DNA of 64,000 nt from Chitinophagaceae bacterium (GTDB lineage Bacteria; Bacteroidota; Bacteroidia; Chitinophagales; Chitinophagaceae). A program made the translations under genes and the position numbers. This document shows positions 50,832-60,092 of the stretch, one piece after another. The stretch lies in contig CANFKC010000018.1 of the NCBI GenBank assembly GCA_947447265.1, positions 1 to 64,000 of the forward strand, written 5' to 3'. Under the pieces are notes generated by a model. That model was not told where the DNA came from and searched no databases. It saw nothing but the letters and a program-made list of their open reading frames with translations. Numbering within the stretch: position 1 is the first letter of the stretch; every line of letters begins with the position of its first letter.

Positions 50832-52172
50832 TTAAAAATAACTTACTATTACCTTTTTAATTGTAAACAGCATGAGGTACGTTGATGCATAAGTTACTAA
50901 TAGCTGAAGATCTGCACCAATACCAAATGAATATAACAGTACATAGCCGCCAAAAAGAACACCAATAATGTTATAGGGAGAGGATTCAAATTCTACTGAG
51001 TTCCAGAGCATTCGTATAATACCACCGAATAAAAAACAGCCGATTACCACACCAAGCCAGCCAAAGTCGACGTAAAATTCACCCATTATGGTCATGTTAA
51101 TTGAATTGTTGGCACGCCCGTTGTCACCAATGGTAGCAGTGCCAATTTCAACGGCAAACCAGGAACCCAGCTGAACGAGTGGTTTTTCCGGCCACAAAAA
51201 ACGCGGAATAAGCGCATAAGCAACGGCTGCACTCACAGAACCCTCGTAAAACCCTTTTTGTTTAGTAAGTTTAACGCAGTTGCTAAGCTGCGCCATAATA
51301 GCGGACCGTTCCAGGAAGGTACCCTGGTTTTCGTCCTCATCTTCAAAGCTATTTTTAATGGTTACATAGCTGTTGGCCTGGGCATATTCTTTTGCAAACA
51401 CGTCAGAAAAACGGGCCCGATATCTTCCCAGTGTGCCAAACGATGCGATGAAAACAGAAAAAATAATAACAAAAGGAACTATACGGTAACTAAATAGTGC
51501 TTTTACGCTGCCTTTACCGGCAAAGTAGCCCGCGAACATAATAGCAGTTGGTAAAAGCAATTCACTTCGCAGATAGGAGGTCTGGAAAGCTGAATAAGTC
51601 TGGATCACAAGTAAAATAAATCCATACGTCATGAACTTTCTATCATTTGTTACTGCCCAAAGCCTGGCATAGAATAATATACCAATGGTGCCAATAAGAT
51701 ATAGCAGCTTGGAAACTGAACCGAGGAAGGAGAGATAAAATATAATTTGCTGTACGAAAACAGAAATAAATAAAACAACGCTGAACATCTTTACAGCAAG
51801 TTCCCGGCTAACATCCAGTCTTAAGGAAGGGAAGGAGCGTGTAGAAAAGAATTCGTAGCCGATAAAAATGAAACTTACACCTATCGCCCAGATAGAACTG
51901 GCTTCCGGCAGGTAGCTCGCTATCATGTATGCGTTCATTGAACTCTTTTCAATCCCTGATTGGCCAATAACCACAATATTACCAGATGAAGCAATAATTC
52001 CGCTGAAATAAAATACCGTAAGGGGCTGAAAAATACGTCTATTCCGGTTTAATACGCCAAGCAGTGCAATTGTACAGTGGACAATTATTGCAGCATTAAT
52101 AAATTCCGGTTCAAGGCCCAGAATATTATCAAGGAATATATATATTGCAATGAAAATTATGTGTAGTATCAT
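50832..52172 (-). CDS. Wzy-like oligosaccharide repeat-unit polymerase
   Basis: 446 residues, about eleven to twelve membrane helices with a large extracytoplasmic loop (R-Y-R-A-R-F-S-D-V-F-A-K...I-P-R-F-L-W-P-E-K-P) before the last helices. Helix number, the single big loop with Arg residues and the W-P-E-K-P-type segment fit O-antigen polymerase/ligase-like proteins, whose sequences vary greatly. Placed in the middle of a glycan gene cluster, it most likely joins repeat units on the periplasmic side. No flippase (Wzx) or chain-length regulator is in the window. Confidence 0.75.
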   Translation of the reverse strand: MILHIIFIAIYIFLDNILGLEPEFINAAIIVHCTIALLGVLNRNRRIFQPLTVFYFSGIIASSGNIVVIGQSGIEKSSMNAYMIASYLPEASSIWAIGVSFIFIGYEFFSTRSFPSLRLDVSRELAVKMFSVVLFISVFVQQIIFYLSFLGSVSKLLYLIGTIGILFYARLWAVTNDRKFMTYGFILLVIQTYSAFQTSYLRSELLLPTAIMFAGYFAGKGSVKALFSYRIVPFVIIFSVFIASFGTLGRYRARFSDVFAKEYAQANSYVTIKNSFEDEDENQGTFLERSAIMAQLSNCVKLTKQKGFYEGSVSAAVAYALIPRFLWPEKPLVQLGSWFAVEIGTATIGDNGRANNSINMTIMGEFYVDFGWLGVVIGCFLFGGIIRMLWNSVEFESSPYNIIGVLFGGYVLLYSFGIGADLQLLVTYASTYLMLFTIKKVIVSYF

Positions 52173-52355
52173 CCCTGATTTTTACTGGCCCATCCGGCAC
52201 CCGCCAGGGTACCCACTTTAATACGCACAAATATAATGCAATTAATCGGCGCTAGGTTACACTATCATTATACCCCTGAAAATATTACATTATGCTAATA
52301 ACGGAACATGCGAGCCGCAACTGGTATAATGCCTATCAAAGCCAGCCCTGCAATA

Positions 52356-54194
52356 TTATTTAACATTAAATTCCTTCATCCATAATGCAACGGAAAGTTG
52401 CCTCCAGATATGCAGAGCAGTTGGTGTATCCAGTTTGTTGCTGTTGAGCTGAGTTACCAGGTTGTTATGAAATTCCGGTTTAATAAATCGGACGTCGTTA
52501 AAATTACTCATCACCCATTCTTTATCCCGCATCAACGAATCTGCCAACGGGGTAAAGAACCCAATCTTATCGGTCCTACGGTATACTTCTTCAGGCATAT
52601 ACTGCTTGCAGGCTTCCCTCAAAATATACTTCCTTAATCCGTTCTTTAAAAATTCGCCCGGTTTAATAGTAGCAACAAATTCAGCTATTCTATGGTCAAG
52701 GAAGGGCATCCTGCCTTCTACGCTATATGCCATGCCATTTCTGTCGTCATATTGCACCAGGTGCGGTAAATGCACACCGTAAACTGATTCTGACCAAACA
52801 TTGTATAGGTTTTCATAGCTATACATTTTTATCATGCTCTCGTCTACGTCATTCAGCAACTCAGGTAGTATGTGTGCCCTGCGCTTCAACCTTGAATTTA
52901 TACGCATCCGGTTCTCCAGGTCAGGCAGGGTCGATTGCAACAGTGCGCGCATCATGAACCCTTTACCCAACTTCATTGCTTTCAGGTTATTGTAAAACCG
53001 CGCGAACTGCAATGATTTAAACTGGCCGGGCAACAATGCCTGTGCCATATTGTTATAACCGAAAAATATTTCGTCTGCACCTTGTCCGTTAAGAATAACT
53101 TTAATACCCGCATCAGCAGCCATCTGCATTAAAAAGCCATGTGCTATTATTGATGGGTCTCCAAATGGCTCTTCCTGTATCCTGAGGTATTTGACCAGAT
53201 CATCTTTAACCGAAAGCGCATTGAGGTTTTTGTTATGAACAATAAACCGGGGGTTATTCCATTTTTTTATTACAGCTTCTACATATTTTGTTTCGTCAAA
53301 GCTGCTATTGGGCGACTGGGCCGTAAATATATGTATGTCTTTATCGTAGTAAGTAGAAAGTATGCCCGTTACAATTGACGAATCAATACCACCCGATAAG
53401 GTAATGCCTATTGGCACATCCGCCAGTGTTTGTGAAAGCACCCCTTCCACGATAAGATCATGCAGTGTGCGTTTGGCTACACTATCAAATGGCACTTTAT
53501 CGCTGTTACGGATGTCAGGCAGCACCCAATAAGGCTTTGCATTAATGGAGTTTTCGTTTGGTCCCAGCCATGCATAACATCCTTGAGGGAACTGTTCAAT
53601 ATCCCGGAAGAAGGTATGATTACCCAGATGCCCATAATTACCCAGCGCAATAAATTCGGTAAGCGCGGTGGCATTATAGTGCGGGTTGGGATGATAGGCT
53701 AGTATTGGTTTTATTTCGCTGGATAGGAGCCATGCCCCATTTTTAAGGTTATGGGTATAAACTGGCTTCTGTCCGTAGCGGTCGCGGCTAATAAATATTT
53801 TCCCGGTACTCTTATCCCAGATTATAATAGCCCACATGCCCACCATTTCCGCAAGCATTTTTTCCTGCTTCAGGCGGAAGAGTTCTATAATAGTTTCAGT
53901 ATCAGAATGTCCCTTAAAATTATAGCCGGATAAATATTTTTTTCTTAGTTCAAGATGGTTATAAATTTCCCCATTAAATATGATCTGGTACCTGCCGCAT
54001 GAAGATGCCATGGGCTGATGGCCCAATTCAGAAAGCTCGAGAATAGAAAGGCGCATGTGAAGCAACGTTACATTGCTGTCGTTAAATATACCGGTATCAT
54101 CTGGGCCCCGATGCCTGAGCATAGGTTGGGCTCCGGTTGCGAACCTGAGGCCCTCTTCTGCACTATTGCCAATATAACAGGCTATTCCACACAT
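52356..54194 (-). CDS. asnB: Glutamine-hydrolysing asparagine synthase (glycan-cluster type)
   Basis: 612 residues. Glutaminase domain begins M-C-G-I-A-C with catalytic Cys2, then R-H-R-G-P-D-D and F-N-G-E-I-Y-N-H; the synthetase domain has the ATP P-loop T-L-S-G-G-I-D-S-S. Makes amide from glutamine and ATP. AsnB-type enzymes in surface-glycan clusters are thought to amidate sugar acids such as uronamides rather than to make free asparagine. It lies between a glycosyltransferase gene (32 bases) and the polymerase gene (183 bases). Confidence 0.92.
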   Translation of the reverse strand: MCGIACYIGNSAEEGLRFATGAQPMLRHRGPDDTGIFNDSNVTLLHMRLSILELSELGHQPMASSCGRYQIIFNGEIYNHLELRKKYLSGYNFKGHSDTETIIELFRLKQEKMLAEMVGMWAIIIWDKSTGKIFISRDRYGQKPVYTHNLKNGAWLLSSEIKPILAYHPNPHYNATALTEFIALGNYGHLGNHTFFRDIEQFPQGCYAWLGPNENSINAKPYWVLPDIRNSDKVPFDSVAKRTLHDLIVEGVLSQTLADVPIGITLSGGIDSSIVTGILSTYYDKDIHIFTAQSPNSSFDETKYVEAVIKKWNNPRFIVHNKNLNALSVKDDLVKYLRIQEEPFGDPSIIAHGFLMQMAADAGIKVILNGQGADEIFFGYNNMAQALLPGQFKSLQFARFYNNLKAMKLGKGFMMRALLQSTLPDLENRMRINSRLKRRAHILPELLNDVDESMIKMYSYENLYNVWSESVYGVHLPHLVQYDDRNGMAYSVEGRMPFLDHRIAEFVATIKPGEFLKNGLRKYILREACKQYMPEEVYRRTDKIGFFTPLADSLMRDKEWVMSNFNDVRFIKPEFHNNLVTQLNSNKLDTPTALHIWRQLSVALWMKEFNVK

Positions 54195-54226
54195 AATTTA
54201 GCTGATACTGTAATTTCGTTATTCAA

Positions 54227-55393
54227 TTAATGGTTACTGGAGTTTTGTAAAAAACTGATTATTGGTTCTGCCTGTTTTTGCATGCAATAGTAGTCTTTAA
54301 CAAAGCTAATTATCATTTCTTTATTGTTATTGGCTTCCACCTGCTTAATGGCATCTCTTAATGTAATGCTAATATCAGCAACCGATGGGCTATCGGCCAA
54401 AGCGGCTACACCAACGTTTTCAAACATATTCATGTATACGCACTTTACCCCCAGAATGAACAGACCTTTGTTAAGGTATTCCCCAACCTTGTTTGGTGCA
54501 ATCATTTTTGAAGCAATATTGTCTCTATACTCCCTTACAAGGCAGGCTCCAATATGCGAATTTGCCTGTAGTGCCAACATTTCTTCCCGGCTCACATAGG
54601 GCAGCAGCTGCACATTTTCACGCATAGGGCTGGCGGCCACAATTCTCTTTATTTCATTACAATATGGGTTGTCTTTCATGCCGGTAACTATCATAGCGCA
54701 GCCGGTATCACCCACCTTCAAATATGCCTGTACCAATTCTGAAACACATAGGCGTTCGTTCACCGCACCCGTATAGAGCAATATTTTTTTATTCAGGAAG
54801 TGTGCAGGCACCAATTTCCTGAATATCCCCTGCGTTGATTTTTCCAGGTCTTTTTCAGAGAAATAGCTTGTATTGTATATCGTATCAGGCAACACATCCA
54901 TATGCACGCGGCCTGCCAGCCATGCCGAGCGCTGCACCGAAGGTGTTGCGACAAGATCAGCTTTAGGAAGGCTATTTAATGCAATGAGGTTATTGAAATT
55001 ATTAAGCGGTGAATGCATCACATATTTCCATTCAAAATCTGCAATTTCAAGTGCGAAATAGATAACGGAAGTCGCCGATTTAAACTTTAGTGCTGTTAGA
55101 AAAGAGAAGGGGCAAAAAGAAATAATAGCATGTGTTTCGCTGGTCACGAGTTCACTCGCCCGTATTGCATACTTACGCCTCAGCCTCCACCTTTGTAAAA
55201 AGGGAATGTCATGGTGTTTGCCAACAGATTCCACAATTATATTCGGTCCCAGGTCACTTTCTGCAGGCACATAAGAATCAAATGTAAGTATGTGGATGTC
55301 ATACCCCAGATCACGGAGCGTTTGCGCACTGGCATAAACCGGTGGCAAAAAATCAGGGTGCACAAGAGTAAATAATAAAATCTTTTGCTTCAT
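54227..55393 (-). CDS. GT4-like glycosyltransferase, first gene of the glycan cluster
   Basis: 388 residues. N-terminal V-H-P-D-F-L-P-P-V-Y-A-S-A-Q-T-L-R-D-L-G-Y-D-I-H-I-L-T; central D-V-L-P-D-T-I-Y-N-T-S-Y-F; C-terminal K-I-L-L-Y-T-G-A-V-N-E-R, L-L-P-Y-V-S-R-E-E-M-L-A-L-Q-A-N-S-H-I-G and K-V-G-E-Y-L-N-K-G, the GT-B acceptor/donor domains of family 4-like enzymes; the E-x7-E pattern is loose here. Probably transfers the early sugars of the repeat unit. Confidence 0.85.
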   Translation of the reverse strand: MKQKILLFTLVHPDFLPPVYASAQTLRDLGYDIHILTFDSYVPAESDLGPNIIVESVGKHHDIPFLQRWRLRRKYAIRASELVTSETHAIISFCPFSFLTALKFKSATSVIYFALEIADFEWKYVMHSPLNNFNNLIALNSLPKADLVATPSVQRSAWLAGRVHMDVLPDTIYNTSYFSEKDLEKSTQGIFRKLVPAHFLNKKILLYTGAVNERLCVSELVQAYLKVGDTGCAMIVTGMKDNPYCNEIKRIVAASPMRENVQLLPYVSREEMLALQANSHIGACLVREYRDNIASKMIAPNKVGEYLNKGLFILGVKCVYMNMFENVGVAALADSPSVADISITLRDAIKQVEANNNKEMIISFVKDYYCMQKQAEPIISFLQNSSNH

Positions 55394-55577
55394 CCTCAGG
55401 TTATAATCAACTTTTTATCCTATTTACTAATGTGGTGATGGCTACATGGTTTAGCCTGGTGAACAGATTTTTAAATTAAGGAGTTTATAAGGTGCTCCAA
55501 AAATACATTTATTGTTCAAATTATTGGTATGAACGTAAAAACTAACAACAAAACAATATTGCCAGCTGTTAATAAAC

Positions 55578-56393
55578 TTATTGTAACAGGTAAACTTCTC
55601 TGAATGGAATATCAGATTGAACAACAGCACGACCACCCTTTTTGAATATACCGAAAATAGCGGAGCCGGTACCGCTCATGGCAGCATATATGGCGCCTTG
55701 TGCATATAATTGCGCTTTTATAGCCGCGAGTTCGGGATGCTTTGCAAATACAGTAGCTTCAAAATCGTTGGCGACACTGTCGCGCCATTCTGGTACGGGC
55801 AATGTGCCCAGTCCGGCCAGGTTAAATGGCGCTGGTCGTGGGTTAATGTTACTGAACGCATCGCGGGTTGACACATGTACCTCAGGACAGATAAGCTGGA
55901 TACTGTATGCAGAAAGGTCGATATTTACCGGGGTCATTTTTTCGCCCCTGCCGGTTGCAAATTGGGGTGTATTGTAAACAAAGAAGGGACAGTCACTGCC
56001 CAAAGTAAGCGCCATAGCGGCAAGAGCAGGTTTATCGAGCTCAAGGGTGCAATAGTCGTTTAGTAATTGCAGCATAAAAGCCCCATCGGCAGAGCCACCG
56101 CCGAGGCCGGCACCCATAGGTATTACCTTGTGCAGCAAAATTTCCAGTTGCGGTATTTTTGCAGGGAACTGCTGTTGCAGCATAGTGTATGCTTTCCATA
56201 CCAGGTTATCTGTAGCATCGCCGGCAACGGGCAGGCCTGTTACCCGCATAGCAGTTTTTGCGGCAGGTATCACCTCCAGCACATCTTGAACCATAAGCGG
56301 GAAGAAGACGGTTTCTAGATCGTGATAGCCATCGCTTCGTTTTGCGGTTACATACAAACCCAGGTTTATCTTACAATTTGGAAAACACAGCAT
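55578..56393 (-). CDS. ispE: 4-diphosphocytidyl-2-C-methyl-D-erythritol kinase
   Basis: 271 residues. GHMP kinase: N-terminal C-K-I-N-L-G-L-Y-V-T-A-K-R-S-D-G-Y-H-D-L (substrate-binding), ATP loop P-M-G-A-G-L-G-G-G-S-A-D-G-A, L-G-S-D-C-P-F-F-V-Y and the C-terminal A-M-S-G-T-G-S-A-I-F-G-I-F. Phosphorylates CDP-methylerythritol in the MEP route to isoprenoids, needed for the polyprenyl carrier used by the glycan cluster and cell wall. About 185 bases separate it from that cluster, so linkage is by position only. Confidence 0.95.
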   Translation of the reverse strand: MLCFPNCKINLGLYVTAKRSDGYHDLETVFFPLMVQDVLEVIPAAKTAMRVTGLPVAGDATDNLVWKAYTMLQQQFPAKIPQLEILLHKVIPMGAGLGGGSADGAFMLQLLNDYCTLELDKPALAAMALTLGSDCPFFVYNTPQFATGRGEKMTPVNIDLSAYSIQLICPEVHVSTRDAFSNINPRPAPFNLAGLGTLPVPEWRDSVANDFEATVFAKHPELAAIKAQLYAQGAIYAAMSGTGSAIFGIFKKGGRAVVQSDIPFREVYLLQ

Positions 56394-56592
56394 ACGGGAG
56401 GTGAAATTATACGTATTTTTGGAGATTGTGAAGACGTTTTAACTGCCCGCATAAAACGTGCGGAACAATTGGTGAACGTTTACAAAATTAAGTAGGCAAC
56501 CGGTATATTTCATTTTTAATGTTTCTGATACATGGTTACGTACAATTTTCATTTATTAACAGCATTCAGGCTAGGCATTGTAAACAACAAGA

Positions 56593-57276
56593 ATGAAAGA
56601 AGTAATAAGGCTCAATGACATAACCAAGAGTTATTTTCTGGGTAATCAGGCGTTACCTGTTTTAAAGGGAATAAACCTGCTGATAAATGAAAATGAATAT
56701 GTGGCGCTAATGGGTCCTTCGGGTTCCGGCAAATCGACCCTGATGAATATTTTGGGTTGCCTTGATTCGCCAACCGGCGGTTCGTATATACTTAATGGGC
56801 AGAACGTGAGCAATATGGAAGATGACGAATTGGCCGATGTGAGGAATGTGGAGATAGGATTTGTATTTCAGCAGTTCAATTTATTGCCGCGCCTTACAGC
56901 GTGGGAGAACGTAGCATTGCCACTTATTTATGCAGGATTGAAAAGAAGCGAACGTGAGGAACGCGCCCGCGCCATGCTGGAGAAAGTTGGCCTGAGTGAG
57001 CGTGCGCACCACAAACCTAATGAGCTGAGTGGCGGCCAGAGCCAGCGTGTAGCCATAGCCAGGGCATTAATCAATAATCCATCGCTGCTACTGGCAGATG
57101 AACCTACAGGTAACCTGGATACCCGAACATCAGAAGAAATTATGGAGCTTTTTGGCAACATACATAAGCAGGGTAATACCGTTGTATTAGTCACGCATGA
57201 AGAAGATATTGCCAATTTTACGCAGCGGGTTATACGCGTTCGCGATGGTGTGGTAGAATCGGATAGAAGCAAGTAG
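56593..57276 (+). CDS. LolD/MacB-type ABC transporter ATPase without adjacent permease
   Basis: 227 residues. Walker [11 protein letters not shown]-loop [18 protein letters not shown], signature L-S-G-G-Q-S-Q-R, Walker [13 protein letters not shown] and switch His in L-V-T-H-E. The E-P-T-G-N-L-D and Q-F-N-L-L-P sequence is that of the LolD/MacB/FtsE group, which pairs with FtsX-like permeases to move lipoproteins or substrates by mechanotransmission. The permease is not next to it, as is usual in Bacteroidota. Confidence 0.9.
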   Translation: MKEVIRLNDITKSYFLGNQALPVLKGINLLINENEYVALMGPSGSGKSTLMNILGCLDSPTGGSYILNGQNVSNMEDDELADVRNVEIGFVFQQFNLLPRLTAWENVALPLIYAGLKRSEREERARAMLEKVGLSERAHHKPNELSGGQSQRVAIARALINNPSLLLADEPTGNLDTRTSEEIMELFGNIHKQGNTVVLVTHEEDIANFTQRVIRVRDGVVESDRSK

Positions 57277-57290
57277 TAATGGTGACTTGA

Positions 57291-57325
57291 GAATGGTGAA
57301 TGGTGAATGGTGAATGGTGAATGGT
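57291..57325. repeat. Five tandem GAATGGT heptamers
   Basis: GAATGGT repeated five times without error, 15 bases after the stop of the ABC ATPase gene and in the gap before the PduO gene. Short tandem repeats can change copy number by slippage. A preceding GTAATGGTGACTTGA is a degenerate relative of the unit. Confidence 0.9.
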
Positions 57326-57498
57326 GTTTTTAGAGGGTTGGAATTTTTGGTTGTGTTAATTATAGAAAAAACGGTTTAGTTAAATGTACCGAGCGCGATG
57401 AAAACTTGTTCAGACTGCAGATTGGATACTTTTTGTATGAGTAGGTTGGCTAGTGCTTCTTTGTTATTTGTTATCTAAAAATTGTTATTTAAAGAAAG

Positions 57499-58056
57499 AT
57501 GTTTAAGATATATACTAAAACTGGCGATAAAGGCGGAACGAGCCTGATAGGCGGAGTAAGAGTGCCTAAAAATCATATTCGCATTGAAAGCTACGGCACG
57601 GTTGATGAATTGAATTCGTACCTGGGTATGGTAAGCGACATGGCAGGAAACGAGGCCATTAGTGCGCAATTGCATGAGATACAGGATAGGTTATTCACCA
57701 TCGGATCGGTACTGGCAACTAACCCTGATAAAGAGGTTAAAATGAAATTGCCTGACCTGCATGAAGCAGATGCGGAATGGCTGGAACAAAGAATTGATGA
57801 AATGAATGAAGTGCTACCTGAAATGCGCTCCTTCATTCTGCCGGGTGGTAATCTGGCATCTTCAACCTGCCATGTTGCACGCTGCGTTTGCCGCCGTGCC
57901 GAACGTATTTGCGTTGGTATGCAAGAAACAGGTGAATTTATTCCGCCTCTGGTTATTATGTACCTGAATCGTCTTTCTGACTATCTGTTCGTGCTTTGCA
58001 GGTACATAAGCCATATAAACAATGCCGCAGAACTGCCCTGGAGGCCGAGGATGTAG
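57499..58056 (+). CDS. PduO-type cob(I)alamin adenosyltransferase
   Basis: 185 residues, full length. ATP-binding start K-I-Y-T-K-T-G-D-K-G-G-T-S-L-I-G-G, R-I-E-S-Y-G-T-V-D-E-L-N-S-Y-L-G, and the C-terminal H-V-A-R-C-V-C-R-R-A-E-R with the Arg and Glu used for catalysis and trimer contacts. It makes adenosylcobalamin from cob(I)alamin and ATP and can deliver it to methylmalonyl-CoA mutase. A B12-binding mutase subunit is encoded 2.5 kb downstream on the other strand. No cobalamin riboswitch is visible upstream. Confidence 0.95.
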   Translation: MFKIYTKTGDKGGTSLIGGVRVPKNHIRIESYGTVDELNSYLGMVSDMAGNEAISAQLHEIQDRLFTIGSVLATNPDKEVKMKLPDLHEADAEWLEQRIDEMNEVLPEMRSFILPGGNLASSTCHVARCVCRRAERICVGMQETGEFIPPLVIMYLNRLSDYLFVLCRYISHINNAAELPWRPRM

Positions 58057-58201
58057 TTGGCAATTTATAGTCTGCAGTTAGCAGTCTGCAGTTTACTTTT
58101 CAAAGCCATTGCTCCTTAGGGTAGACTACGAAAAATGTCGCGCCCTACAGGGCTGGGTGTCTCATTGGTAGATAGTGATCGCTTCAATAAGCTTCAAAAT
58201 A

Positions 58202-58237
58202 AAAACGGGCTGTATCTTTTAGATAACAGCCCGTTTT
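58202..58237. terminator. Bidirectional terminator
   Basis: AAAACGGGCTGT (58202-58213) and ACAGCCCGTTTT (58226-58237), a 12-bp perfect stem between convergent genes. Confidence 0.9.
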
Positions 58238-58254
58238 AAATATTTTATACAAGA

Positions 58255-59217
58255 CTACAGCCTGTGGTATTTCCACCACTCTTTGGTGCGGCTGAATACT
58301 TTGTAGTAGAATGTAAAGTTGATAGAAGTATAGGCATCGCTGTTGCCGGAATTACCACGAACATTGCCTGCAACGTTAGGCTGTTGCAATTTGTAGAGGT
58401 AAGCTTTATCCTGAACAGCAGCAGCAATAGCAGCATCTTTAGCTGACATATGCTTTGCGTATTCGGCCGGGTCAATGTACTTGCCGCTTACGTTATCCAG
58501 GTAGTCAAAGAAAGTTTTGCGGTAGGTAAGGTCAATGCCAATGTTGCAATGCATACCAATGTCCCATTTGTAGCCAATAACCATTGGTACGCAGAACTGC
58601 CATAGTTTGTAAGCATCAGGGAAACCTGCGCCGAAACCATCACCTTCAATATGCAAATCATACACTTCCCTGTACTTTGTACCGGAACCTACAACATTGT
58701 AAGGTGTGAAGTGGAAGTAACCAAGGCCTGCACCAAGAAACAACTGACCTTTTTTATGAGCACGTGCTTTTTCCGGGTTAAGGCGGAAAGGAGTAAGTTC
58801 CAGCATAGCTGTACCTTCAAAAATGTCAGACCTTATTTTTTGCCCACGTGCGTAACGCTGGTAAGCATCATCGCCCTGAGAGGTTGAAATGATAGCTTTA
58901 TCATAGTTCCACTCGTCGGTAGCATAAAGCGTACCTGCTGACAGGCCCATTCTTACTGCAAGGGCCGGATGGATGGTGTATCTGCCAAACATGCCTCCCA
59001 TTATGGCCATCCTGTCAAAGTATTTGCTGTTCGTGTAGTGATCCAGTATACTTTTTGTTCCAACATCGCCCCATAAATCGGTTAAACCAAAGGTGGTGCC
59101 TAATGACCAGCCGGTTGGTTCCACGTAGATACGGGATGCATCTTGTGCAAAAGATGAAGTGGTTGTAAATACAACCATAATAAGTATAACCAGATTACGG
59201 ATTGACTTCGCCCGCAT
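58255..59217 (-). CDS. Outer-membrane beta-barrel-like protein (DUF6089-type)
   Basis: 320 residues. Signal peptide ends S-S-F-A-Q (about 25). The mature part begins with W-S-L-G-T-T-F-G-L-T-D-L-W-G-D-V-G-T, close to the G-x-x-x-G-x-x-x-x-x-G-D-x-G start of the DUF6089 outer-membrane family, with further strands (L-F-L-G-A-G-L-G-Y-F-H-F, V-I-G-Y-K-W-D-I-G, I-N-F-T-F-Y-Y-K-V-F). It is preceded on the same strand, by 33 bases, by the enoyl-CoA hydratase gene. Role unknown. Confidence 0.7.
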   Translation of the reverse strand: MRAKSIRNLVILIMVVFTTTSSFAQDASRIYVEPTGWSLGTTFGLTDLWGDVGTKSILDHYTNSKYFDRMAIMGGMFGRYTIHPALAVRMGLSAGTLYATDEWNYDKAIISTSQGDDAYQRYARGQKIRSDIFEGTAMLELTPFRLNPEKARAHKKGQLFLGAGLGYFHFTPYNVVGSGTKYREVYDLHIEGDGFGAGFPDAYKLWQFCVPMVIGYKWDIGMHCNIGIDLTYRKTFFDYLDNVSGKYIDPAEYAKHMSAKDAAIAAAVQDKAYLYKLQQPNVAGNVRGNSGNSDAYTSINFTFYYKVFSRTKEWWKYHRL

Positions 59218-59249
59218 TATGTATATTTTTTGGAGGTTGAAGATATAAA

Positions 59250-60029
59250 TTATTTTCCTTTAAACGCAGGTTTTCTTTTTTCGAGGAATGCAGTAGTGCC
59301 TTCCTTCATATCTTCTGACTCAAAACAAGCGCCAAAACGCTCAACTTCATCGTCAAATCCGGTTGGTACACATTTAGTTGCGCCATTTACTAATGCAATA
59401 ATATGGCTAACAGCTACAGGTGCTTTTGTTTGTATTTTTTGTAATATCTCTTTTGCTTTCGGCAACAGTTCAGCCAAAACAAAAACGTGGTTAACCAGTC
59501 CTAAGCTCTTAGCTTCTTCTGCACCAATCATATCGCCGGTCATCATCAGCTCCATTGCTTTACCCTTACCAATAAGCTGGGTTAGGCGTTGTGTGCCACC
59601 GTAACCAGGTATAAGGCCCAGGTTAACTTCTGGTTGGCCGAATTTTGCGTTTTCGCTCGCAACACGGAAATGGCAAGCCATAGCCAGTTCGCAACCGCCG
59701 CCTAAGGCAAAACCATTAATTGCAGCAATTATTGGTTTTGGGCTGTTTTCTATTTTATTAAAAACAAGGTCAGCACCTTTTTGAGCCAGGCCAGAACCAC
59801 CAACTTTATCTAAAGACGAAAACTCAGAAATATCAGCTCCGGCAACGAAAGCTTTTTCGCCCATGCCGGTAATAACTGCGGTTTTAATTTCGCTGTTAGT
59901 ATATACTTCTTCAATAGCCTGGCCTAATTCTACAATAACGTCTTTGTTAAGAGCGTTCATTTTATCAGGCCTGTTTATGATAATGGTGAAAATACCGTTT
60001 TCAAGCTGCGTTTGTAAAGTGTTGTACAT
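59250..60029 (-). CDS. Enoyl-CoA hydratase
   Basis: 259 residues, standard crotonase length. Oxyanion-hole sequences A-G-A-D-I-S-E-F and G-F-A-L-G-G-G-C-E-L-A; both catalytic glutamates are present, in G-G-C-E-L and in Q-P-E-V-N-L-G. C-terminal helix region ends E-K-R-K-P-A-F-K-G-K. It hydrates trans-2-enoyl-CoA in beta-oxidation or branched-chain amino-acid breakdown. It lies 63 bases after a B12-binding mutase subunit gene, which fits propionyl/methylmalonyl-CoA metabolism. Confidence 0.92.
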   Translation of the reverse strand: MYNTLQTQLENGIFTIIINRPDKMNALNKDVIVELGQAIEEVYTNSEIKTAVITGMGEKAFVAGADISEFSSLDKVGGSGLAQKGADLVFNKIENSPKPIIAAINGFALGGGCELAMACHFRVASENAKFGQPEVNLGLIPGYGGTQRLTQLIGKGKAMELMMTGDMIGAEEAKSLGLVNHVFVLAELLPKAKEILQKIQTKAPVAVSHIIALVNGATKCVPTGFDDEVERFGACFESEDMKEGTTAFLEKRKPAFKGK

Positions 60030-60092
60030 GATCTGTTGTTAGTTTTTTATCTGTTTATCTGTAATTGCGGCTCAGCGCTGCATTTTAAATAA

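Noticed and set aside
57291-57325. Tandem heptamer as a CRISPR array
   Set aside because: Units of seven bases without spacers; a CRISPR needs repeats of about 23-47 bases separated by unique spacers.
57277-57498. Cobalamin riboswitch upstream of the PduO gene
   Set aside because: None of the B12-box sequence (GCCACTG-like) or its helices is visible in the 220-base gap.
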